From NCBI GenBank assembly GCA_023238725.1, contig CM041550.1, forward strand, positions 22,378,586 through 22,442,585: a stretch of 64,000 bases of DNA. The letters run 5' to 3'. Within the stretch, counting starts at the first letter, position 1. Each line of letters opens with the position of its first letter. Below the pieces are notes generated by a model that worked only from the letters and a program-made list of their open reading frames with translations, was not told where the DNA came from and searched no databases. Positions 32,530 to 45,660 of the stretch are shown in pieces. Position numbers and translations under genes: made by a program. Origin of the DNA: Scortum barcoo (taxonomy: Eukaryota > Chordata > Actinopteri > Centrarchiformes > Terapontidae).

Positions 32530-34806
32530 ATGTTACCTTTCACTGTCCACACATGACAAGAGAAAGAAAAAAACCCCCAGCAGAGCTGATGTCATGAGCT
32601 GAGCAGAGAGAGAGCTGTGTGGAAGTGTTGTCTTTTGGAATAGTATAGAAATACCAAAAGAGAGGACATGTCAAGGGAAGGTGAAGCTGTGACTGTTGTC
32701 AGGATAAATTTAATGATACATATAACCGGCACACAGTCACCACACAGGGAGCTTGTTGTTTTATTTATATCAACAATATACAAATACACCCACAGTCAGA
32801 AACACAAAGCACTTTTTTACAAGGTGAAGCCTTTGGGCAACTTTGTCCCCTGTCGCTTTCCATGTTTCTGGAGCACCAAGTTTCATTGCCTCGTCCTCAA
32901 CTGCAGTCCGCTCCATTGCTCAAAGTGGAAGAGAAATCCTTTTGGGTCTTGACCTGGCAAAAGGTATTTTGTCATCTGTGAATGGACTGACCCTGCTTCC
33001 CTAAAAATGGCTCCAGATGGTATGTTTGCACTGTTGTCTTTAGATTTCGCCCTGTGTTGAATTTTCCTGTTGAGGCAAGTAAATCTTGCTTTGTGTTGTT
33101 TACATGTTTTACTAACAATCACAAGATAAGTAAATATAGAAGATACAAAGATAAGACTGTCAGACAGTGTGAAATTACACAAGGCATAAGCACAGCATCC
33201 ACTGTGGTGTGATGGACTGAAGTGACAGACATTTGGTCTTATTTTTAGGTATTGGAGTATTTGACCTTTATTAGAGGTGCGGGCATTAACAAAAAAAATC
33301 ATTCTTTAAGTCTTTTTTTCTTTTGCAGTCTTTTTTCTTTTGCAGCTTGTCATGGTTTGCGTTTGACAGTGGAATTGAGTCTTTTCAGGGAAGGAGGGAA
33401 AAAACAATGACTACAATTGCTTTTCTCTCCAACCAGTGGTTCCTGGGTGTTTCCTGCTCTGCTGCCATGGGGGATAGGATCCCATTACAGCTTACTGGCC
33501 AGAACAAGAGCTGAATTATGGTACAATTTTGTTTTTTACACTTAAAGGATTAACATAATATATCTGAACTCACAACTCAATTCCTGCCAACTCAAAGTGG
33601 TATTGGAAGTTGTTTGGACAGTCTGTATGAGCTAATCTGAAAAAATCTTTCAAATATAATACCAGCACAATTCTACATTTCTCCATCAATGCCCACAAAT
33701 GACGCAATTTAAGTACTACAATGACTAAGCACTAATTAATACTTGTTTTTAGGTCTAATAAAGTTTTAACATTTGTAGTTTGATGGTTTAACTCAGAAAT
33801 ATAACAAACTGTAAGGGATGTTCAAAATGAATGCATTTTATCGTCGACATTAAGAGTGGCCTTGTCACCTTCTGTCCAGACTGTTAAACCAAACTTTGGA
33901 TAAAAAGGCAGAGTGGGTTTGTATCAGTGTTCCCATTGTTTTCCCCCAAACCACTGATGAACACATTCTTTTGCTAATAACCGTTCATGGAGACTCTCTC
34001 TCTACAAGTTTATACTTTTGTGTGCAAACAACAATTAGATCGGCTTCCTTTACATAGTAAGTTAAAATGTTTTCCCCTGTCTTTTCTTTGAAGGTTTTTC
34101 ACTGTTTAGAGAATCTTTGTAATTAAAAGCTGGTTCAAGCGATTGGACGCCTAAAGGTTGATGAAAAATCGATGTGTGTCATGTTCGGGATTTAAGTGCG
34201 ATTTTCTTTCTCTTGCTGTAATGCTCTTTCTTTCATTATCCTGTTTTTTCCAAATTGATAAACTCACTCTTGGCATGAAAAATTGATGACCTCTTCCTTT
34301 GTGAACCGCCCCCTCTGCTGCCCTCTGTTTTCAGTTGAAAGGTGAGCACTGGCTCTCTGCCAGTTAGCCACTAATGGCCCTGGACAGCTAGCTTCCGGAG
34401 GGCCTTGTGGCAGGTAAGGGCTGTGTTAAAAAGCCCATTATGCTAATGCTAATTCTGCCGAGGAGGGTGGGAAAATCGCCCCGACACTTCTCATCTCCAT
34501 CATTAGCGGCGGCACGTAGGGAGGGGATGGAGAAGCTCTTTACTGCAACCTGAGCCTTTCCAGAGGATTTCAAATGGGATCTGAGGGAGGTGTGGGCTAT
34601 TCTCTTCTTAACGGGCAGAGCCCTGACAGCTCATTTCCACTGTTGAATGCAACACAGATGGAATATGATGAAATACTGCGATCATTCTGGAAAATCTGTT
34701 CGGTTAAGTTTTAAAGGACAATATCCTTATATTTAGAGGAGGAACATTCTCCAGCAAGACAAGCTGAAGACTGATGATTAGATCTATGGATGCATTATAG
34801 GACTTA

Positions 34807-35122
34807 CCGTATTTTTCGGACCATAAGGTGCACTTAAAATCCTTTAATTTTCTCAAAAATCAATAGTGCGCCTTAAAATGCGGTGCGCCTAATGTATGAA
34901 TTAATTATGGTTGTGCTTTCTGACCTAGAAGTGATTTTATGTGGTACATGGCGCTCAAAAATCTGTCTAAATGTTTTAGCACGGCCTTGGTAAGATACAA
35001 AGCTGCACTGCTTGATGGATTGAGCATTACGGCCACCGTAGTCAGGAGCCTTGCGGAGTAATACGATCTGTGCATTTAATGCGCCTTATAACCCGGTGCG
35101 CTTTATAGCCCGAAAAATACGG
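34807..35122. mobile_element. TA-flanked MITE (CCGTATTTTTCGG ends)
   Basis: A 316-bp non-autonomous element. Ends CCGTATTTTTCGG and CCGAAAAATACGG are perfect 13-bp inverted repeats, extending imperfectly to about 26 bp (ATAAGGTGCA against ATAAAGCGCA). It is flanked by TA on both sides (34805-34806, 35123-35124). Internal sequence has many GCGCC and TTAAAATGCG-type motifs repeated in both orientations. There is no coding sequence. Similar ends are familiar from a widespread vertebrate Tc1/mariner-type MITE; the exact family is not certain. Confidence 0.8.
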
Positions 35123-35124
35123 TA

Positions 35125-38100
35125 ATTCTTGTCTTTAGGACCCAAATCTGAAAGAAAATAGCTTTTCTTTGATTTTTTTAAAGCATTGTCTGAAAACAGT
35201 TTCATAGTTTTGTGAAAGCGGTCTCGGGTAAAATATCTGTTTTTCCAGTGAAAATGTACCTTTGATCCAGAAAAGAAAAGACTCCTCTGAAAAAAGGAGG
35301 AGCAACAGAGGAAGGATCCCTTTTTCAGGTGGGACAGACATCCAACTGTAATGATGATGTAGGAAAACAAATGGGAAACACTGTGAACAATTTTCATTTC
35401 ATTTCCTTAGTCAGCTGATAAAAACTTAGTCTGGACATCAATTTGTGTTTTTTGTGTAATTTATGTCTCTCAGAATCGCTGTTGTTAATTAGTAGCATAG
35501 TAAGATGTGTATTAACTTCATTTCCAGGAGACAGCAATATGCCGCCTATACACACAAGAGGCAAAACTCAAATCCGCGATTCATACAGAGGGAGGACAGA
35601 GAGAGAGATGGGGAAGAGGCAGACAGTATCTGTGAGGAAATGAAAAGTTCACACTTAATAGAGAGATGGGCTGTCCCTAAAACACCCATTATTTACCATG
35701 TCAGTTAATGTTTTTTAAGTGTGCATGTCTCATGTTGACTGCAAGAATTTAAGTGAAAGTTTTCAAATGTCTAGACCTTTTAAAATATTGAAGACCTGAG
35801 TGCTTGCTTCAAATGATATGCAACTCAGAATAGTAGAGTTCCTATGTGTTACTGGATGAGGTCCAACTTTGCATCGCATAAATGAAACACCAACGAGAAA
35901 TGTCAACGGTAATACGCATCGGATGGCTGCTATAACAAGACTTGCTCATTTTACAATTATTCCAAGCAGTGAGCACACCGCCATCACTTATAAAAACCAT
36001 GCATAAGTCAAGAGGCATCTAGCCTGAATGTCTCCTCCACTCACTTTTCCACAGCTCATGAGTGGGTGCAGGAAAGCGTTGGTTGCAACACTAATGTGGA
36101 TGGTCTGGGCCCATTCTTTAGTTTGTGTGTGTATCTGTGTGTCTAAGGTGCCTATATATAATATGACTTTAAAACTTGGCAGGGGTCCATCTGTCTGATT
36201 CATGTGGTTTAGCTGGGCACTGGTCCCACAGACTCAAACAGGTAGAACGTGAGCTGTGCAGCCACCTGCCTGATTGCACAGTCTGAAGTGATATCCCTGC
36301 TTGTGAGCAAAAGAGATGTGCATCAGCTCCAGAAGTGAATGCTGCATATATTTGTGTTTACTTAATTTTGCGCATGGTAATTATGTGTGAGGCTGGCTGA
36401 CTGGCAAAGAATTATGCCAGGAAAAAGACTCTTTGAGGGAGGAAAACTCAGGAAAAGACATAACAGCCCAACATCAATAGATTTCTCAAAAGGACAGGTC
36501 TCCAGAATCTTTGCATTTCATCCTTTGAGGATTTTTTTTAAAGTTTATTTTTCCTGCTAAACAATCTGTAGCAAGCTGAGTATGAAATCATCTATTTTTG
36601 TATATCAAGCATCTGCACCGGGGGCCCCGGGAGGCAAAGGGAAGATGGTCTGTTCTCCCTTGTTTTGATTTATTTACCTTACTCACAAACATTTGAGCTG
36701 AACTTCTCATGAGGTAAATAATCTTTCAACTTCAAATACCATCCAAAATACAAACAGTGAAGCATTAGATGTAATGCACTGAATATTTTATGCTGAACTG
36801 CCAGTCTTCAAAGTAATATCCTTCTCACACTACTTTTGATCATATAAAGGTGTCATATACAATGTATACAAGTATGAGACTGTTTACTGAGGTTATTTGG
36901 TAACAGTAGTTTTCTTACAACATTATGACTCACTGAGAATCAAAATCACAAAAGTATCTTTTCACAGTCTCCTGGATGTTGAGGGCTGTGTAACATGTAT
37001 GACATCAGAGACATGAGTTTTTGGGCATTGACCACTAGCAGTGCTACGGAGCAATTTTGTTTATGAGTGAGTTGTTTGTATTGTCCATGTACACCAGAGG
37101 GCTGACAGAAATCAGGTTTAACTAATTCTGGATTGAAGAACACTGAGCTTTGATTTTGAGAACAGGTGATAAGAATTACACCAGTCAGTTCTGAGTCAAG
37201 TTAAACCTTAGTTGTGCATTCGGAAATGAAAAGTGCTTATCTATTGAGTGCAAATAACATGATTCACCATGGCAACATGAGAAACAAAACAACACAGTAG
37301 CACAGAGGTGGCAGCAAAAACATGTGAGCTGATTCTCCAAGGTTCTGAAGTCTGCTGGAGGGATGAACACCTTTCTTCAAAAGATATTCCCTTGTTTTGT
37401 GTTTTGACAGATACGTAACAGATACTTAAATAAATATGTTGCCACTTCGACACAATTCAATTATAAGATGTCCCCTGTCATTGCACCTTTTTTTTTCTTT
37501 TGCATTTTTCAGCTGAAGTCTCAGCTTGCTGTCACAGACACTGCAGAATGCTGTAGATCTGCCTGTCTAACATGTTGATGTAGCTGTTCCTAGCAACAAT
37601 ACTTGTAGTTGTAATTACTGCATAATTGTGGTGATAACTGCAGTACTATAGTACTACATACTGTATGTGATCCCATGCAATGATAATGAGAGCTCCTGAC
37701 CATAAATTAATTTGAAAATTATTAACTTAATGATGCATATTTAATAACAAAACAATTATCTTAATGGTGTTGAAAATTCAATACTGTTTTTTTTTTATTT
37801 AATGAGCAGAATTATAAACAGAAGATGTTGGATGTAAAAAAAAAAAAAAAATCACATTTTAAATTCAAGAGCAGAGCACCATTAGAAAGATAATTTGATA
37901 AAAATGACAGTATATTCATGATGTTTTAGCTTTGATGTCAAAAGCCTTCACATCACGTATACTTATTTACTCTGAAAATATCTTTTATTTCTTCACAGTT
38001 GGTGTTTAGATTGCAGTGGAGCTACAATTCAAATATCCTGGAGATGATCATCTTTGCATATACAGAACAGTTAAGCTCATAATCTACAAACTGCACTTAA

Positions 38101-38778
38101 AGCCTTGCCTGTGAATTCTTGTTTGCTGTGTTTTTCATTTAAATGCATAACCATATCACTCTGAGCAAGACTGCATTAAAGATACAATTTTGAAGTTTCC
38201 CTTGTGCTGGCTGGGTGACAACTGAAGGAGCACCAATCAATGGAGGTCCATCCCGGCGCTGCAGCAAATGAAAATTTCCGATCTGATTAACATCTAAAGC
38301 ACAATTAAGAGATAAGCAGCAAAGAAACCAGACATAATGGGAATGCAAAACACCAAAGCAATAACAATTAAGTACCCCCACTCCTAGGATAATGGAGTCA
38401 TGGCCTGGTAACAGATTTAAGATCCCAATGACTATTTCTCAATTATGTAATTACAATCTCATTCTGTATTTCTATTCTTCCAGGGGTCAAAAAGTGAAGG
38501 GTATTGTCTCTGCTGCAGGAGGCAGAATACAGTGCGACCATTTAACTCTCTCATTGCATAATGTTTGTAATTATCCTGGCTGAGTCTCTTTGAAGAGCAG
38601 GGATGGGTTAATTTGTTGGGATTCCCTTTTGTTCATTTACAAAAGCATACAGAAATAGTTGTAGGGTTGCATTTAACAATAATTTTAAGTCTTTTAGACT
38701 ACATGTAAACACAGTGAGTCCAGAAGCTAATTGTAAACACGTCTTACTTTAGCATTAGTATATTACCATTTTGTAATT
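35125..38778. other. Unique non-coding sequence
   Basis: No gene supported. The overlapping minus-strand frames 35086-35397 and 35135-35341 include part of the MITE. A good acceptor at 37499-37512 (TTTTGCATTTTTCAG) and another ending at 38484 (CTATTCTTCCAG) lack convincing donors. A 15-A run is at about 37837-37851. The block 38370-38600 is CNE-like. Confidence 0.45.
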
Positions 38779-39305
38779 AGCTGTAGTTGTTGCTGAGGTT
38801 GATGGGAATGCCATTAGTTCTGCAGGTGTTTGTTCATAAACCAAAATTAGACAACATTGTCCTGATTATTGTGCTGGAGGATGGAATAAGGAATGATCAA
38901 AGTTATTACAATTCGTCCAGAGGGGGAAACAGTTTCATGGCAACCCATCCACCTGTTGTTGAGAAGCTTCACTTTAAACCACAAATGTCAACCACACAGT
39001 GGCTCCAGAGGAAAGGTCAGGGGATCACCAGAGTCTGTAGGATTCAACTTATGGGACCTGTGAATGTCTACACAAGCTTTAGAGCAAACAGTATTTGTAC
39101 CAAATTTCATGGCACTCAATCCAACACTGCAGCTCTGGAAAAAGTAAAGTCAGCCTGGAGGTGGTGGTAGAAAAAAAATCAGGGGATCAGATTCAGTAAA
39201 ACTTTAATTCACTTTGTTAAATAGCTCTTGAGATATCTCAGTCGAGACCAAAGTGGTGGACCAACCAACAGACCGTCATTTCCATGCCTCTAGCATGGCT
39301 GAAAA
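38779..39305 (+). repeat. Dispersed fish repeat, copy E
   Basis: The longest copy of the family. In order it has 'gctgaggttgatgggaatgc', 'aaagttattacaattcgtcc', 'tttcatggcaacccatccac', 'accacaaatgtcaaccacac', 'ggtcaggggatcaccagagt', 'ccaaatttcatggcactcaa', 'gagatatctcagtcgagacc', 'ccaaagtggtggaccaacca' and 'ctagcatggctg'. The module FCATGGCA-style string occurs twice, showing the internal semi-repeats of the family. The 127-codon frame 38787-39170 is a shadow of this repeat. Confidence 0.65.
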
Positions 39306-42300
39306 GTGGGATTGTAATGATTAAACAAGTGAGTGCGTGACCCGACTGGAGAGCTGACAGCCTGTTCAACTAAAGTTTCAGCCCTGGCTGTACCAGCGTG
39401 TCCTTTCAGTGGCCAAAGACTTGTCATTTGCGATAATGCCAATTTAGACACGGACATTCCTCCACTCACAGGAATCTATCCTTGAGAACACGGAGTGATA
39501 AGGTGAGTTCATGACCCATCAAACACATCTTAGTGAAATATCCTGTGATATACTGTATGCGCATTAGCATAGTTTCATTCCTCATCTGAATAAAGAGATC
39601 TCATCTGGAGGAGGAAAATGGCAGGGAAATCTTCAAAGAGGAGCCGCAGCTTTGAAGGTGTCGCTGGTAGCTTCAAAGAGCAACATACATGTCTCCCAAC
39701 GGACTGGAAGCTTATAAGCGTATAATGAGAGATGTTGTGGGGGTGTCTTGAGACAGGCCCTCTAACTCCCACCTATGTTTTCACCAGTCCTCTCTGTGCA
39801 TCCCAGTGATGAGAGAGCGCTGATAAGCCAGTTTTTACGTGAGGAACTGATCTATCGGTTTTATGATTTTATCAGCCTTCATAAAAAATGGCTTTAGTCA
39901 ATAAGCTGTTGGTAAGCCATTGTTTCACTCACAGCACAGTTCGGTGTCATGTAAAAAGATATCCTCTGAAATCTGCAACTTCAAAGTTCCCACCAGAGAG
40001 AAGGAGAGAAAATACTTTGGAGCTGCTTAAGAGCTTTAAACAATAGCCAGTGGCTCGACATGTTGAATATTCTCCTTAATCCATAAGCAGGCAGTTTCAG
40101 CCATAACTTATCCAATAAAAATTTCATCAGCGCTGCCATACCAAGCATTTAAAGTTGTTCAAACAGCTGCTGCAATAGAAATGCTCATTTTGTAGTGTGT
40201 GAAAAGAGTACAGGTCTGTCCAGAACTTCTGTAAACTCCTGGGCCAGAAGCCTTTTTGATTAGTACTGAACTCATGAATTCAGCCACGAAGACAGACTGG
40301 AGGCTGCAGCAGGTGGCACATCCACTCCAGACAGCTTAGCACTTTACTCAATCAAGAAGAGCAAATAAAGCCACAAAAGGAGAGAGGAGACACTGTTTAT
40401 TTTTCTCTATTTTTCTCTTTTTTTCCTCTTTGGTAAAGCTGAGAGCCATATTTCACACAGCAACAACAGGTATTTTATTTATGTATTAAGCGGCAAGTTG
40501 AAGAATAGATTTAATTAGATGTGGAAATAATCCTTAAACAGTTACATCAGTCTTTAAAACATTTCATTTATGCAATTTTGTACTTTGTAAGAACAAATTT
40601 TTTGTTTCGTTTGTTTGGCATTTTTTTAATCAAGCTAGGCCTCCCATAATAATGGAAGACATTGGTTTAGAAGCTTTTAAGCTTTCTGTGCTTTGTGTAA
40701 AGTTCACAATCTGTGCCCATTTAAAGACTGTGCTAAGCTAATTTCTCTGTTCTGTCCCTTTCATATTCACTCATCCAGTCCTCACCATAACTCCTGAATA
40801 TGCATTATATTTGTCTTTCATGCAGGTAAATGTAGTTAAACAATTGCTTGTGATCAACAGTACTGATTGTCTTCTAAAAACATATTTGTGTTAGATCCAT
40901 CTGCAAAATATGAGAAGATTAGTAGTAATATGTTTGGACCTGTTGAGATGTTATCCTGCCTTTAAATGTCAGGCAGTTCTTGAGGTGTTGATGTATCCAG
41001 TCAGTGATTGTATGATCAGCAGATTGTCAGCGCTTTGAAAATGAGAATTTAATGGTGTTGCTTATAAGCAGTAAACATATTAGTGAGAAAATGTGTGTGA
41101 CTGATCTGAAGAAGGAGACACAACAGTAAAATCAAGTCTTCCACTAAAATAGCTAAGATTATGTTTAATGTGGATTAGATCACTTCTTCTCATCTTTGTT
41201 CAAAGTTACAGTGATGGGGCATAAAGCACTGTGGATTTTTTTTTCTGAGATCATATGTTATAATGGGCGATGTATCTCTTCCTCTTCACAAAAAACGCAA
41301 GCAAGTGGGCGTGATTAGTGCAAACTGTGTGTGAACAAACTTACAAAGGAAGAAAAATTCAAAGGGTCCTTTGGTTGTCTTTGTATGAAAAACGCTGTTC
41401 CCTGCATTCTCTGTCTGAATGTACGTTTGATTCAATGCTGATTTTATGGTGATTAATCTCATTTGATTCAGCATGGCTGTATTACTAATTCAGGTTCTTT
41501 TTCAAGTCTGAATCAAGAAGAATCAGAGATACCAGAGAAAAAAAATATTAATTACCACATACACTTAATAATATTTAGGCTGTTTGGAGAGAGAGAGAAT
41601 TTTCACTAAGATACCTCAGATCCTGCATATCAACAGTCTAAGTTTGACATGCAGTGACGCTATATGCATGCATGCCACTGTAAATAAAATAACAACATCC
41701 ATGGTTTGGGAGCAGTTCTCTGGGACTATCTTTAGCTTTGACAGCTCTGTCGTTAAGGTTCACACCTAATGAAATTATTATTGTGGTTTGTGGTGCACTG
41801 GCATATTTTATGATATTGTGGTCTGTTTTCCAGACTGTAAATGCAATGTAAAATTTGAGGCAGCAGTGGAGACAGCGATTTCTGATATTTATGTAAGTAT
41901 GGAACCTTTTCAAATTAAAGAATTGCTTTGTCACAGCTCAATGGATGTGAAAGACTAAAGAATGTGGCAATTAAATTACATTCTCCTTTTTTGTTGTGTT
42001 GTGTTTTTTTAAAGGACAGTTAAAGGACAGTTCTGTTATACACTTCACTAATGACTTCTTATATTGTAGTACAAACAAACAAGCTAGCAGGCTGCTGAAA
42101 ATTGGATCTTTGTATCACCTAATCTTTACACTCGTAATTCCTTACTTACAATTTCATCACTTACAAGAAAACTTTACTTTGAAAATAAATCGCATGTTTA
42201 GAACTTAATAGAATCTTTCATCAGACATTGTTAAAATTAGTTTTTTGCCCATCAAGATCATGGCACAAACCCTTTTCAACGTAAAACAAGAACAATGAAA

Positions 42301-45300
42301 ATACTGGGGTATTTATTATGGAACCTGTGCAGAGGCAATATCCCAGATTACACAGAAAAGTCATTACTATCTTCATCTCGCCGTACATTAATTCAACACT
42401 GAGATTGATAGGAAACCCTCAGGCAGACTTAGATTACAAGGGCACCATCCTGTGAAATCCCCAAACCAATATCATAGTTTAATTCGACATGTTTGGCGAT
42501 GTGGGATCTACATTCGTAGTCCAAGCAAGACGCCTGCTATTCATAGAAGCCAGTCCAATAACCTTTCCGTGTGGATAATTACAATCTAAGCTGCAGCATT
42601 ACAGCAATGCGAAGGGCTAGTGAGTGTGCCTGTAGATGAGTTCCAAAATTAGAAAATGAAATTTAACAAGCTCTGTGTGAAGGTGGGGATGATGTAACGC
42701 TGCACATGAAATATGCAATACTACACCTGAAATACTTTGTGAATTATTATACATTTGGCTGCAGACTTCTGAATTAGTTACACAGTTTAGCTGTTGCTTT
42801 TTCACAGAAACAACAGCATGTTACAACTCACATCCTACACAAAATAATCAGCTTTGACAAGTAGTCATTGACATTCATTATTATGCTATTGGTAAGTCAT
42901 AAATGAAAAGGGCATTTCATGCACAACATGAAACATCATTTGCTGTTAAACAGCTAAAATAAGCAATGTGAATGGGTCAATACCAGACAAACAACTGCTT
43001 TTTATGAGATGAGTTCAGTCTGCGACTTCTCTGTGAGAGGGTTTTCATTAAACGTAAGTCCTGTTTGGATATACTGTATCAGTGGACAGAGTAAAGATGG
43101 AGGAATGAAAATTGATTTCCATCAATCTCTTTCTTGATCTTCGTATTGACATTGGATATTGACTGACGCCATGTTGACTCTGGTAGAGAGGCAGCAATTT
43201 TAGCAGCCCTCCCCGCTTTGGGAGATACAGACAAAACACAAATCAGGTAGAAACCACAACACACTTGCACCTCACAATGCATGCATTTACCTATGCATAA
43301 TTAGAGTCAGAGATAAAACAATGATTATCGATCTTGTGCTAACAGAAAAACACAACAGGAGTTGCTAAAACCTTCAGCTAACCTATTCATGTGAAACAGC
43401 TATTCTTTCAGGTGACGTTATATCTCAGTGATACAATCATTTAGAGTTTTCTCTGCTTGTGGCCCATTCAGGCACTGATATCATACTGGCAAGTAAGCAA
43501 CTGTGGAGGAGAGATTAAAAGAAAGTAAAAGGCATAAGTCTCCCTATTTTTCATTTTGTGTCTTTTTTTTTCTGTGACATTTATCTGCTGTATTCATTTT
43601 GCTAAATGTTTATCTTAGACTGTAAAGTTGTTATCATCCCTTTGTATTATACATTGTATATGATCTGCAGTATTCAGAGGTCTAATGCCCGTCAGGGAGC
43701 AGGCGGCTGTCAAGTTCAGTTAAAGTTAGCTTGAACTAAAAGAATGTCATCTTTTAAATTGCTTTGTATGGCACATTTTTTATAAATTAAAGAACAAGAT
43801 CAAAAGAATATTATGATATTCTTTGACAAAATGTGACCTGACAAATCGCAGAGATATAAACATTTTATCATAACATGGTCATTATAGCCAATTTTACCTC
43901 ATTTGTCTGCTTCAGAATTCAAGATGGGTTAGAGAGGCGCAAGCATATATCACTGTAACCTTCAGGTAATTCAGTGTAATGTTCTGCTATTCAAAGAGGA
44001 GCAATGTGTATGGTACCCTCATCTACTCCGTATTATTTGGAGAGAGCGAGAAGTTGAAAACGCTAATAGAATGTTCTGAAGCCACGATTAAAAGAGCAAG
44101 TTTTAAATAACTGCTATTAAAAACAACAAAAACAGCATCTTTCTGGTTTAATTTCGCACGGAGTACAGGTTTATGGGAAAACAAATCTAGCTTCAGACAT
44201 TCTCAAATCACTAATTAGGGGCGAAACACTATCTCAATCTGTACAGCATGTGTTAAATCTTAGAATTCTGTGTTTGGATGCAAACTGGTGGTGTTAAGGG
44301 CGTTAAAGGATGGTGGGCAGACATAAGCCACAATGCCTGCTATTCACAGCCAGTTATATAATGTTCACATTTTGTTCATCTGTTCCTTTTTCTTTCTTTA
44401 CTGTACATCATGGAAACTGTTATATTGAGGGCGAAACAGTGAGGCTTAGGAATTGGTTTGATCACTATAGTAATTACTTTCACTAACACCTCCAATCAGC
44501 GTTCCTTCAAGGTATAGGAGCAATAATAACTTCAGCACTGAGTGGCAGATTTTTTTTTTTTTTTATTCAAAAACAAAACACATCTGAGCAACAGAAAATA
44601 TATGCAATTTCAAAGCAAAATGAAACTGCGCTGCGCTGCACCATCTGATCTGCTATAAACTACCTCAGACGAGTCTCTCCGCACACCTCGATAAGCAGGC
44701 TGTTTGAAGCCCCAAACATACCAAACAGGTGCAAGTACAAACAAATCCAATGAGTGCCATATAGATATTTACATAATGGCACTTCATACATATTAAACTA
44801 TTTGTCCTTGTCTTGTGACTGCTTAAGCAGAACGGGGTATGACAAGAAACACGTCACATGACACACTCGAAAATCTGGTAAAAAAACAAGTGTTAAATTG
44901 TCCAGGAAGAGACAGTCTGGTTTTAAGTATTGTAAGAAGGTCAATACATCAATAGTTTAATGCTTCTTTAAGCATTCAGTGTCTGTGCTCAGGAACCTAA
45001 TGGAGAGATGCTGTCACTGTTGACCTACACTGTACTGATGCAGATCAGTACATAGATGTGTGAAAATAATAGGACAGTGTGGATTGTTTCATATGCTTGC
45101 TTTGGGTTGTAAGAAAAAGCCTCATGTGCCTTATCTGTTGCTAAACACAAGGAACATACAATAATAAAGGCAACATAGAATACAACAATCAAAGATACAA
45201 ATAAAAATCTAGTTCGTTTGTTAAAAAATAAATAACTGTCTGAGGGGCTACAGAGATACCACATAGGGCCTGCAAGAACTATGATTGGTCCGGATGGTCT

Positions 45301-45314
45301 TTTTCTGTGTTCGC
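39306..45314. other. Unique sequence, no supported gene
   Basis: Six kilobases without a recognised transposon apart from homopolymers (44548-44565 T-run) and a short duplication 'ttaaaggacag' at 42011-42032. Blocks at 39580-39780, 40010-40340, 42340-42620 and 44010-44100 look repeat-free and CNE-like. All open frames are below 100 codons and lack splice support. Confidence 0.45.
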
Positions 45315-45660
45315 CTCATTTCTAAGTCAGCCTCTGCATGTCTGGCTGACATTTCCCAGAGGCTATTTGCACACCACCTGAAAATCAGTCTCGTCGAGAC
45401 CGAGTTGCCATCCGAGCTCCCGTCCATGACTCATCTGTGTTGTTCTGGCTGTGACACTGGATAACCAGCCATCCTTAGCTGCCAACATCGCTGTGACAAC
45501 CCCCGCTCCTGCAAATCCATCCTTCACAACATCAGGAGACTACTGCACCTCTCTCCTGGTTTCTGTGCCTGCGTGTGCCATCCAACCTCTGTCGCTCATC
45601 CAGGATGGAGGAGGCAACATACCCTATGGAAGCCGCAGCTCTTGCTGCTTTCTTCTTCCA
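45315..45660 (+). mobile_element. LINE reverse-transcriptase fragment
   Basis: Plus-strand remnant of a CR1/L2-like element. The 70-codon frame 45451-45663 contains MTLDNQPSLAANIAVTT, which corresponds to the conserved 'VTLD..LS...' segment behind the RT catalytic site, then DYCTSLLVSVPACAIQPLSL, the conserved C-terminal helix region. The piece upstream (from about 45325) reads, in another frame, as SACLADISQRLFAHHLKI. Internal deletions join the parts, so no function remains. It is a third LINE subfamily in this window. Confidence 0.65.

Larger units (their letters stand above)
29478..34804. other. Unique sequence, no supported gene
   Basis: A 5.3-kb stretch with no recognised transposon. 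It contains a (TTA)n run (31212-31248), a 17-bp tandem duplication of a pyrimidine-rich acceptor-like string at about 33311-33345, and CNE-like blocks at about 32220-32530, 32840-33010, 33850-34060 and 34260-34620. The opposite-strand 139-codon frame 32883-33302 has no recognised domain and I regard it as chance. Confidence 0.45.

Noticed and set aside
32883..33302. 139-codon minus-strand frame
   Set aside because: No recognised domain; interior does not look protein-like and overlaps a plus-strand frame.
33311..33345. Duplicated pyrimidine tract plus CAG, like a tandem acceptor
   Set aside because: A local tandem duplication without any downstream donor.
34334..34340. 7-nt exon-like segment between TTTTCAG and GTGAGC
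   Set aside because: Too short to judge and no extended AG-free zone.
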